Part shown: piece after piece, positions 1-11,800 of the stretch
How positions within the stretch are numbered: position 1 is the first letter of the stretch
How the letters are laid out: each line of letters starts with the position of its first letter
Assembly (NCBI GenBank): GCA_037074765.1
Contig: JBAMDO010000132.1
Location: 62,001-126,000 of the forward strand
DNA: 64,000 nt
Origin: Mansonella perstans
Lineage: Eukaryota > Nematoda > Chromadorea > Rhabditida > Onchocercidae
Direction of reading: 5' to 3'
Notes under the pieces: model-generated
Told to the model about the DNA's origin: nothing
Seen by the model: the letters and a program-made list of their open reading frames with translations, nothing else
Databases searched by the model: none
Translations under genes and position numbers: made by a program

Positions 1-713
1 CGTTGAATAATTCTAAATGTTCGATCACGCTTAAAACGTGAATCTATTGTACTTAAACGCGCAAATGAAAACGTATTCTATTCAAGATTAATGAAGATGT
101 AAAAACAGGTAACATCAATTAATTAATTAGTATTTCGAATCCTAAAAATACTGTGGAATTTTTGATAGGCAATTTCAAAAATTCAATTTCTAATCCAGTT
201 GTAGCTCATCTAATTGATATGATAGTATTTAGAATGATAAATATAATTCCGGAATTCCGAAAAAAACAATCATTGTGTTTAACAACAAGTAATAATTTTT
301 GCTTCATGGACATATATTATTTATAAAAGCAATGATGTTAGCACAACTGGAACAATAAAAAATTTCTACAGTATCAACAAATATTTAACGTCTTAATTAT
401 TTAATATTATAAGGTCTGAACATATATAGCTTAGTAATAATTTGATTTAATGATTTTATCACATCATTTAAAAGATTCAAACAATCTAAGCAGAACTGCT
501 AATTACATGGGATTTGGATTTGAAAAGATAAAATGGATTGTTTTTTGAGAATTTCCAAAATAAGCTATTTGAATTAATTGTCGTACCAATCAATTAGTCA
601 ATAAAAATTAAAACAAATCAATTTTAAATTTAAATATCATCAAAAAAAAAAAAATCGGAACAAAAAAATTTGAAAAAGTGAATCAAAACCATATTAATAT
701 CAATTTTATAACC
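1..713. other. AT-rich flank downstream of the phosphatase gene
   Basis: No coding exon, RNA gene or repeat family is recognised here. It lies 3' of the minus-strand myotubularin gene and probably contains its 3' UTR. No canonical AATAAA on the minus strand was found close to the stop, so the poly(A) site is unassigned. Confidence 0.5.
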
Positions 714-932
714 TCATGAATTATTTTGCTGAACTGATTCCGAACATATAATGCAAATACGCTCATCTGATGTAAATACCATACAACGATAACAATAAAT
801 TTTACCACATCTGTAGCAATGTAAACGACGCTCACCACGTGTAGCAAATTCCACACCACAATCAATGTTGGCGCATTCATCTGCGGTACGAATTGACTGC
901 CAACGCAAAGCAGGCAATGGACTAATGTTACT
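714..932 (-). CDS. FYVE-like zinc-finger exon (last exon of the myotubularin gene)
   Basis: The final 73 codons include the stop. They carry a cysteine array C-x4-C, then RRLHCYRCG, then C-x2-C and IC-x2-C. The basic RRLHC box replaces the R(R/K)HHCR box typical of FYVE fingers, and the first pair is spaced by four residues rather than two. A FYVE finger would bind PI3P, the enzyme's own substrate. Whether this variant still binds lipid is unknown. The exon joins in phase to 1602-1484 through an acceptor at 934-933. Confidence 0.75.
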   Translation of the reverse strand, partial: SNISPLPALRWQSIRTADECANIDCGVEFATRGERRLHCYRCGKIYCYRCMVFTSDERICIICSESVQQNNS

Positions 933-3900
933 CTAAAACATCGATTTCCCATAAAAAGCCAAAAATAGTAGGATTGTGTTAAATAGTATATAATGAAATA
1001 AGTCATTATAAGATTTAAGATTGTTATTTAGTTTTTGACCTTTGATACGCATTCATTTATTTGCTAACACTGGCTTTTTATATAAGTACCACTGATCATT
1101 TTTTACATATTTAAATTTGAATATTAATGTGAAATAGAGATTGCAATTGCAAATAAATGATCACTAAATGAAACATATAATTCATGTTTTATATGTTTCA
1201 TTTTATATGTTTTGTTTACTGCAATAATAATATGAAATATTTTTTTTTTAACACCAAATTTAGATCTACGTTTACATAAAAAGAACAGTTTTTGAAATTT
1301 TTCAAAAATTAGAAATGAAATCTTACAATTATAGAAATATTTAAACAATGAAATATTGTAATTTAAATTCAAATGTACAACTTTAAGTACATATTTTGTC
1401 ATAAAAAAAAAGATTTGATATTCTTAGTGAGAAAAAAAAAGCTGACACTAGGAAAAAAATGTGTAATACAAAAGTAAACAAACACTATATGGAAATGATA
1501 TGTCGTATGTGGTGTCACTTTCCTGAATATTTTGACTTCCATCCCAGAGATCTTTCTTATCTTTTCCCTCCACTGTGCAAATATATGTTGATGATGTAAT
1601 ATCTGAAAAATTAGAATTGCAAAAAACCTTCAATGATAACCAAAAAATCCAAGTAAGACACAAGATTTGTATTATTTGAAATTCTTTTCTTATCCATTAA
1701 ACTAACCCGTTGGCTGAGAAAAAAAGGAATGAAAAATTTTTTGTTTTAAAAGACCTGGAATTTTAGAAGCTTCAGATGTGACAGTGCTGGAAATAGAGCT
1801 AGAATGACCGCTGTCACTCATTCCTTCACTGCATGATGTTTGTTTTTCAGCCAAAAGTTTTAATTCTGCCAATCTCTGTAAAATTTTCAATCAAAACTTT
1901 TTGTAAAGAAAAAAAACATTGCCACTCAACCTTGGACCTTCAAAAATATTAGCATTGCCAGAGTTGATTAATTAATCAGAGCATTGTTCGTTCAAACAAA
2001 TTTGTTATGAAATCTCGAATTTTTGGTGATGGAAAAAAAGAACACAAACTGATTGCAGCGAAGCCAAATGAGCTTCCAAAATGCCAACATGTTCCATCGT
2101 TGCTAGCGCCACATCGTTTGTATTTTCTCGTGGTAAAAGTCCAGTATCGAAACGATTGTACATAGCTGTCCAAACAACTAATACTGACGGATGCAAGTTT
2201 AATTTCCCCAAAAAACCATATTTTTTCGTCTATTAAAAATATACATATATATTAATTGCATATAATTTCATCATAAAAACTTTAAATTTAAAGAAAATAT
2301 CCAGCAATTTTCGAAAAGAATTAATAATTTTTCGGGTGATGGGTGACTGATTTCTCCTCACTTATCATATTCATATTAATAACTAAATATGCAAAATAAA
2401 GTAATCTGACTTAGCTTATTTTATGAAAACCACTTCAAAAAACGGATCAATCATCAGAAAGTTAACAATTTTAACTGCTTTCGAAAATAACCCATTCTAG
2501 TTTCTAAAATTTTAACAAACAATAACTACAAAAATAAAACATTCATCCCTCATAAAAATCAAAAAAACCCACGCCTAATTAAGATATTTTAGTGATATAA
2601 AATCCAAAAGGAAAAAGAAAAAATAAAACCAACTTCGTATAACGGATTGATGTAATCGTCATGACGGTCATCCATGAATGTCCATAAAGATTTTGTTCGT
2701 TTCGCTAAATTGAGATCCTAAAAAAAACAAATTTCAAACAAGTACAATAGCAATTAAAATTTACTGAATACCATGCAATATTTTCGATATCTGAACGTAC
2801 TTTTCGGTCTTTGTCACAATTCCCGAGGAATGTACCATACTGACAAGAGTAGGCATGCTCGTGCATATGGATTAAATAGCGTTCGTTGAATTCGAAAGCA
2901 CATGGATACTGTCTCATGATTTGATATGTCGCATCCAGAAATTGGGTGAAGATAGGCGATATCTAGAAATATATGGAAAATAGTGAAGGCTGCAAAAAGA
3001 GACCTTTCTTTTCAGATATAATTTATATAACAAATACAAGCAATTTACTTACACCAAAAAACACTATTTTCCCGCATTCTGAAAAGATTTCATATACAAA
3101 TAACTGAAATATCTGAGATAATGATTAGGAGAAGCATCAAGTTAGATATAAGAATTTGTGAAATGATTAAACCATCTACAGTCAGTTGAAACTATAAGAA
3201 AACTGCTACATCCAGAACGTCCTCTTAAAAGCCTGGTAAAGTATGCCAGCTAAGTCCTATTTGCAATTTTTACAGAATCTTTCCTCAACTACCTCGCGTG
3301 CTGCTTCATCATTGAAAGCACCAACATGACCACATCGATCGTCGAATTTATGACCGAAACCAAGCCAATCTTTCTCGATCAGTATCTGTAACACTTCCTA
3401 TTAAACATAGAGTAAAATCCGGGGAAATTTCACTTCCCTTCTTCATAATTAAATTGTAATTATATAGAAATTTATGCATTAAGAAATTTAAATCGAAAGA
3501 CCAGATTATAGGCGCTACCACCGTCATCCAATAATTCCCATTTCTAGGTTTCAGCTTATATGATAGATTCTAATTTATAACAGTATTCTAGTCAAGCATG
3601 TTTCATACTCGTTAAGATTTTTTTATAAAATTAATCCGGTTATTAAACAAGTCCCTTGAACTGACCAATGAATTTTACAATATCTGAAGTTTTTCGACTG
3701 GAAATTGTATCTAAAGATTTACATTTCATTTAATTCTAATAAGCACTTCTATTATCTTAAAAAAAGAAAAAATACATGAAGATACATCGTGGATTTAAAG
3801 ATTTATTGCAACACACCTGAAAACCTTTTATGGTCCGATAAAACGGATCCAGTAGTAGTTGCGCAATGCTAACTGATTGTGCAGTACGATCCCAACCATC

Positions 3901-6900
3901 AGAACAGTGTACAGCACATGAAATTCCACGTGCTATTGAGACCGCCAAAAAATTACCACATTCTAATAGTGCAAGGACATGTTTTAACCAACCGGATACT
4001 TCTAACTGTTTGTAGTAATCCGAAACTGTTTTCGCGCGATGACATGCTGAAATTCCATCTAACAATGATAAGTTTAATAGTCTTAATGAGTTACTTCACA
4101 TAATGAAGTTGATAACTGACAAAAAGTAACATCATAAAGCTTGCATAGTATATATATACAGCAATGCAATATATTCGATTTACTATATGCTACTATATTC
4201 TTGACTTACAACATTGTGACTTTTCAGTGCAATTTACCTATAAATAACTTCAAGTTAGCTACAGCTATAAAATAAACTAAATGTATAGAGTGAATTTTAA
4301 GTTTCAGTAGAATAATTAAATTATTCGATGGTACTATGACCTGTCCTTTTTGATTAACTTCCTTACATTTCACAGAACTCTTTTACACTTTCTTTCTCTT
4401 TCCTTATTCAACCTATTTATCAAAATTACTGACCTCGTGGCTAAATAAATGACTTATGTTTGTGTAAGAAAAGCTTTTATCATTTTATTAACAAGGTACC
4501 CAATAATAACTACTGAAGCTTGAGAAAAGAAATGATAAAAAGAAAACTCATTTACCTTCCAATAATTTGCTTAAACTTGATCTCATAATATGTATATTGT
4601 CGATATCAAAAAAATGAAATCGTAAATTTGTATAATTTCGAACATTTTCAAATCCTTTACCTTGCATTTTATTAACCATAGCATTCATCTGAAGGAATAA
4701 AGTAACTATTCAAAAAAGCCCTTTATTTGGGAAAGGCAACGATTTTTTTTTTTTTTTGAGGAAAAAGTTTTATTACCAAACTCTCAAGGGATTCTATTTA
4801 CAATATTTTTTAAATTTAAATCTAAAAATATATCTAAGATACATCAATCTTTGTTACCGTTATTCTTTCTTTTGCTATTTTACTAAAAACAATAATAAGA
4901 ATAAGGTAAGGAAAAGAAATAAAATGACAGAAACAAAAAAGAAAGTTCTTATCAAAAAATAATTTATGAAATTAAAGATAAAGATAAAGATAAAAGTGAA
5001 AAAAAAGAAACGTACCCTTGGCCGTGTATCAATTAAATAAAGTGCTGAACTGGAAGGGTTCGTTTTTGCTATTGCATCCATTAATAGTTCATCCTCAACG
5101 CAACGGGCACTAAAACCCGTTAATGGTTGAGCACATCTAAAAAAAAAACATTATATTTACAGCGATATTCAGCTTCCTAATTTGCACATTATATTCCTTG
5201 ATAATACATCTCGCAAAGTTTACATTTTATAATTCCTAAATTATTTTATCTCTAATATTTTGTTCTTTAAAATCGACTGAAACATTGAAATGAATACTGT
5301 CCATAAGTACGTAAACGCAATTGAAAAAGTGAGAAAAAATATATTCTTACAGCAATTTGATCAAAATTTTTTAAATTCCTGGTTGTTGGCAATTAATCGA
5401 TCAAAAAAATATCTCAATTAGGAAGAATGCAATTGAAATGATTCGTGAAATTTTAAGAAAGAAAAACAAAAAAAAATAACGTGAACAAGCCTTGAGATGC
5501 TAGCTGCATTTGGACGATAAAAATATGTAAGCACAGGTAGGCGTGCACGACTACGAAATTTGCATGAGCCTATAAGGATTTGAGTGGTAGCCGCGGCTGG
5601 GACACATAAACATTCCGGATAAGTGTCACAGTACTGAAAAGAAAAAAACATTGATCATTTAATAACATAAGTAATATTTTTCATAAAATGAAGACACTTC
5701 TTTCAGGACGAAAAATTGTCTCGAAAGACTGGAAAAAAAAAAATATTTACAAAAATATTTACAAATAAGCCAAAAAAATTTTATCATATTTGTTTTATTA
5801 CTACCATGATCTGTATTATTTTCTTCGAAATTTGCTTAAAAATACCACCTGAAAATTTCAGCCCTACTACTTAACTTCTAGTAATAGTTTGGCAGTCAGA
5901 AAACTTCAATAATTAGTGTTGCATTGTTAAATGCAGCTATGCTGCATTTGCGGATATCTGATATCCATTTATTTTTTGGTATGCAATTCTCTTAAGAGAT
6001 TGGTGTTTTTGCAATTTCTGGTTGTGATACTGTGATCTTAGGTGATTCGATAAGAATTTAGAAGAGTAAATTAGCTTTAATTATTATTATTATATATTTC
6101 AAGACATATGATTCCGATTTTTTATATATATAAAGATCTAAAAGTCATCAAATTAAATCTTTGAATTAAAAAAAAAATATTAACGTAATTTTTTCTTCAA
6201 TGCAGCAAATAATTTATTTATTACTGAAACAATCTTCCGATTATAAAGTTGTATTAAACACTTCAATAATTAAAACCTTATATTCTGCATTAAAATCTGT
6301 AATCTTCCATTTCCCATCATCGGCTGTGCCAATTCCTTGACGAGCAAATTCAATAGTCCAATCAAATCGATCCCAACCTCGTTTTTTGCCATTTAAACAA
6401 ACATCACCATTTCGTTCCTTATTTTCGAAAGCAAATACTTCCGTTATATTTGCTAATATGAAAGCAACAATTTCATAAATCATCAATGCCTTTTAATTTT
6501 TTCTTAAAAAAAAAAATTAATCAAATTGAGTGGTACAGTATTGCCATCATTTTAATATGAATACAAGAAGCTATCCATGCTAAATTCATATCTAGAAAGT
6601 TACTATTACTACATATTACTGTTACTATTACTACATGCAATAAATCATAATCATAGATAAGCTTTAAGATCCGTGCTACATTTTCTTATCATTTACCGAC
6701 CGACAACTTATCAACTATCACAATTTTTCATAATTCAATTTTTTAAGTAAATTGCAAGCAGTAAAAATTTTAAGTAAAATTTAAGTAAAACAAACAAGCG
6801 AACCAGGTTTGCCGCATTTATTTAACGTATCCACGAGATCTTGGCATTCTTTGTCACGTGCTATTAAAAAAGTTAGAGTTAGAAAATGTTTACATTTAAC

Positions 6901-8820
6901 TGTTAACGGTGTTCCTAACACTGAAAGTGTTCCTTTCTCCACCGTTCCAATTAATCCGTTTGGAATCTGCAAAAGAAAAAAGAAGGATCAAAATACTCTA
7001 CTTTGTTTCAAAATGTCATCGTATAAGTATCGAATTTCCTTCGGAGAAAAAATTCATTTATTATAGATTCATTGATTATCAATTGGCATATCAATAATGC
7101 GTTAATAATTAGAAAATACATTTATTAAAATATCAGTCATCATGATCATATTAGTCGTAATCTAAATCAATCACCATGTAATATGGTCTTTCTAGCTTAT
7201 CTGGAAACGTTCGCCAAAGTTAGTGAAATTTTCTTTTTCAAAAATATCAAATTTTTAACAACTAATAATATTTTCATGTATTGCACTTATTTAATTATCT
7301 CCTTTAATAATAATTTCTATTTCTAATTTAAGTGATATTCTTTACTCTCAAAAATTCCTGAAAAAAAAAAATAAAATGAAAAATTATCAAAGAGTAGTAG
7401 TAGAGAAAAGCAAATAAGTTTAAGGAAAAAAAAAATCTACGAAAATAAAATTCTTCAGTAATTTTTTGAAAATGAATTAATTCAATCAAATTAAATATGA
7501 AACAATTAACGGGAAAAAATAAACCAAACAAAACAAACCCATATTTCTTTCGCACTATCTTTAGCTTTGAAAATTACATGCGAAGTGGTTACATGTATTG
7601 AACCAGTAATATTTGGCTCTGAACCTAATCGATCAATTAATTGCACTTTGTTCACCTGAAATTAATCATCTTTAAGTCCAAGTATAAAAAAAATTTTTTT
7701 TCCTTAATTTTTTTAGCCTTTCTAAAAATTCATACATTGTACTAAATGCTTTATCCCTTTATCATTTACTTTCATCTGAACCAAAAATTTGTATCGTAAG
7801 AATTTGAAGAAAATAATTTTAAGATTGAAAAAAAGCAGAAAAAAAAAACATCAAATAAATAATAGTGGTAATATAGAATGAATGTGAATAGACTGATGAT
7901 GAATTCAATTGTTCGATTTTCAATTGAAAGATTACAGTTTATTTTTATTTTGGACCAAAATAAAAAACTTTAATTTTAAAAGAAAAAAATATTTCCAAAG
8001 TACAATTTGAAAAAAGAAAATTTGGTGATTGTGTTTCTCTTCTTGCATCTAAAAGTTTTCGTTATTTTTCAATTAAATTAAATTATACAAAAATTACCAA
8101 TGGAAAAACACATTTGAGGATGTGAGCTATCGCTATATTCTTCTGCTTCAATCATTAATTATTTCACTCATTCCAACTTGCATTTGTTACAATTTCATTT
8201 TTAGTTATTTTTAAAAATAAAAAGAACTATCCTCCAGTAGTTTGGATATGTTTTGAATTGAAAATTTTTGAAAGGTAAAATTTTGGATGATAGGAAAAAA
8301 AATGCAATATAACCAATCAATTAATTCTTTACAGATACATACAAATCAACAACAAAAAAAAGGAACAAGCAACTAAAATTGAGCTCATTGATGTTGCTAG
8401 CATAAATCGATAATATTAAAACATTTAATTTTAAAATTATGAAATGAAATATTCTTATTTTTTCACTTGAAAAATTTCTAATTTAAATCATTTTTAAAAA
8501 TAATTAAAGAAATAAAAGGAAAAAAAAACTTGCCACATTACAAATATATTTCTTTCCGTCAGGCTTTTTTTTTCTATCTCATAGCTCTAAGCAAGAAACA
8601 ATTTTGGCAATAAAATTTTACTCGCAACAAATTAAACTTTCACAAACATCTTAATGAAACCGCACACCGTTTGTAACAATCCACTGTATGATATCAAATC
8701 GTCATCATGTAACGATTCCTGGCCCATTATCGTTTCATAAAAACGTTTGAATCCATCAATCATTAGCAATCGAGCAATTTCAAAATCATCCGCTGGCGAG
8801 GATACCATCGGTAAGCTCAT
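714..8820 (-). CDS. Myotubularin-related phosphatase, MTMR6/7/8 group, with C-terminal FYVE-like zinc finger
   Basis: Predicted to remove the D3 phosphate from PI3P and PI(3,5)P2 on endosomal membranes. Exons read by eye, N- to C-terminus: 8820-8644 (tentative), 7655-7539, 6966-6804, 6452-6277, 5633-5491, 5136-5016, 4688-4556, 4058-3817, 3385-3293, 2962-2801, 2717-2634, 2229-2050, 1875-1755, 1602-1484, 932-714. All phases agree. From the 7655 exon the product is about 690 residues: PH-GRAM domain (KVQLIDR start), then the phosphatase domain with an intact CX5R loop HCSDGWDR at 3886-3909, then a conserved NCDKDRK/SLWTF stretch, then a Ser-rich linker, then RRLHCYRCG with paired cysteines. Exon order and text follow human MTMR6, which to my knowledge lacks FYVE. 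The catalytic Cys and Arg are present, so the enzyme should be active. The 59-residue first exon has no counterpart I know. Confidence 0.88.
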
Positions 8821-8835
8821 TTGCAATTTACCTGA
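8821..8835 (-). promoter_or_regulatory. Possible spliced-leader acceptor before the 8820 ATG
   Basis: On the minus strand TAATATCAG lies 11 bases before the ATG at 8820, the spacing commonly seen for nematode SL1 acceptors. This favours 8820 as a real translation start. It is inferred from one short match. Confidence 0.35.
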
Positions 8836-8849
8836 TATTATCAACCGCT

Positions 8850-11800
8850 GGATGAATTTTAATAATAATAATAATAAAAGAAAACTGCTGGAAAATTCAA
8901 CAACTTACAACTACTTCCTATTTAAATATAATATTTAGTATGAAATGAAACTTAAGACATCGATCATAGGCCAGTTCAAAATGAATAATTCTTTCTCGCG
9001 AAAATAATTTTATCAAAGACAGAACATAGCCTTTAGTTAGCCATTAAATAAAAATCCCATCGCAAAAATAATAGAGCTGAAGACTAAACTCATAAAATGA
9101 AGACACTTATTAAAATATAAAATTACTAAATGTCACTGAATATCAAATTAAAAAAAAAAATCCATAAAATTCAATTATGCGCATCGGAAAATATTCAATA
9201 AACCAAATGAAAAAGAATGCAAAGTGTAAAACTTAAATTCGAAAAATAAAAGTTAAGAAAAGTCTAGAATAAAAAACTTTTTCAAATACTTCAAAATCAA
9301 ACTAAATAACAGAAAAAGAAATAATTGAACAAGAAATCAAATGATCAGTTTTTGCAAATAAACTAGGATAACCTAGAAAGTATATAGGTAAATTCGGCAA
9401 GAAGAATATTGCATATTGGAAACGACTGATAAGAGAAAACAAAAACTTCTTCCTTCAACTTTGCATGGCATAGAAAATTCTTCAAAATTATAAAAGTTTT
9501 TAAAAAAAAGGGAAAAATTTTCAAACTTCATTTCAGCAAATACTTTTATAACTGTGATTTTTTTTTATAATTTTGATTCGAGCAGGAAATTTAAAAAATT
9601 TTTTTTTAAAAAAAAAAAAAAATTTTGTCAAAAAACAATTGCTTAATCGATGTCAACAAAAAAAAAAAAAAAATTTAAGGAAAAAAGAAAAAGCTCATCA
9701 TAAGTTTAGAATTGTCGGCAAAATTTTTTAAGTCTACACTAAAAAAAGGTAAAAAAAGAAAATTTCAAAACGAAAAGATTGCCTTTTCTTTTTTCCCGTT
9801 TTCAAGAAGAAAATTCTATTTGCAGAACTAAAAGCGTAAGACAGAACTCAATAACATTTAACAAACAAACAATCTAAGCTAATCATTGCAAAGCTAACCA
9901 TTTCTAGAAAAACTTTTTTTCTTTTTTTTTTCAAACACAATTATTTCCATGCCTCCCTCTCTCTTACTCACTCTTTTTCTTTCACCTTCAGTTTATTTAT
10001 TTGACAGCTTCATTAGCCCTAGCAGCTAAATTATGCCATCTCTCATTAATTATACTTGAAAGCTTTCTTTAATGTGCAATACTAAGATTGAATTAAGTGT
10101 AAATTCAAAGTTGAAACTAATCTATCACTTATCTTAATTATAATATTTATTCAACCAATTATGAGCGTAATTATTTCTTAATTATATGATTAATGATAAA
10201 TTAAACTTTTTTCCAGTAATTTCATACTGGGAAAAAATTTCCACCATTAAATTATATTAAATCAGAAAAATTCAAGCAAATTTAATTAATCGCTCTCAAT
10301 TTATTATTCCAATGGAACAATTCAACTGAAAATATAATAAATTTAATGACAATTTTGCATAATCATCAACTATTTATATTGCAAATTAGAGCATTGCATT
10401 TATTTACGATTGTAACAAATTGCTTCAGAAAATTGAAATTTCAAAAATAACAAAAAGAAAGAAATGTGGGAAAAAATTAATTTAACTTCCACCCAATATA
10501 ATAAATAGAAATTTCTTGCTTCTATTTAACGATTATCTTTAAGTTTTATCAAATCTTACGTCAAAACTTCATTTCTTTGATCGATCTAAATTAAATTCAT
10601 TAATTTCTAAGTCAATCATAGCATTTAAACTGCTATTATTCCTAAATCAAACTTTTACTACTACCTCCTTGTGCTAATATTGCGCAGCCCTCTATCAAAG
10701 GGTACTCGTAAAGTTTTCCCCATCAGTCTCCCATCTAGAAATTAAATGGTTAACAAATCAATGATTTGGATTAATTGGCTATTTCAGATAACATCTTTCT
10801 AGCTTATAATACTGCTCGCTGCACTATTCAAACCATTTTCATTTTCATTAAAATAATAGACTGTCGGAATGGATTTCATAAAAAACACCCCACTGTCTCC
10901 CATCCACCATTATATTACGAATGAAATCCGTTATTAAAATAAAACACAACGATTTAGGCTTGAAATACATCTTCAAATACACCATTCTCTAAAAAGAAAA
11001 AAGATTTAAGTGGAAAAACACGCTATTATAAAAACTCAATCAAGCCTATGAAGCTTACTGCATCGAAGCTTACGAAGCCCACTCTATCAAAGCCTAGGAC
11101 TTGTCCTACGATACTTAAAAGACGATATGCATTCAAACTTATTGCAACTCATTTTATTGAAGCTCAAATAGTTATATGCCATAAATCATAGCTCAATAGA
11201 ATTATTTCAAAGGACAATTTGGAAAGAAAGCATTCATTTTGAAGATAAAAGAGAAATTAAACTTGTAGTGTTTTTCACAAAAAGAAAAGAATCAAAAATA
11301 TCTGTAATTAGAGAATTTATTTAAACTATAATTTTTTCCTGAAAAGTAACTAAGTAAAGTAATTCAATGAAAAAAATTTAAACGATAAAAACTAGCATAA
11401 ATAATGAAAAATGGAGAAATATCCACAATATCATTAGTTAATAGCTGCACTATAATTCTGAAAAGCATTAAAAGGAATTTAAAAGATTAAATATGATAAG
11501 AAAGTGTCTGGAAATGTTTACAAATACTAAAATTGACAAATATCAGGGACAATATAAATGACAAATGTAAATCTATTATAATATATAAATTCAATATACC
11601 ACATTCAATAAAAACACAAATCAGAGTTAAAAAAATATAACTCTGTAAAAAAGCAAAAAACAACTCGAAGAAATAACCACCGACAAAATAAAAAAGATCT
11701 AAATGATCTAGACTAGAACACTAAATATTAGAAAATAGTCAATTAAAAAAATAATACTAATATGCAAAGACAAAGCCAACCTAAAATTTCCGACTATTTG

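Noticed and set aside
683..1006. 107-codon minus-strand frame overlapping the FYVE exon
   Set aside because: It is an out-of-frame reading of the zinc-finger exon. The cysteine finger frame fits the upstream exon phase.
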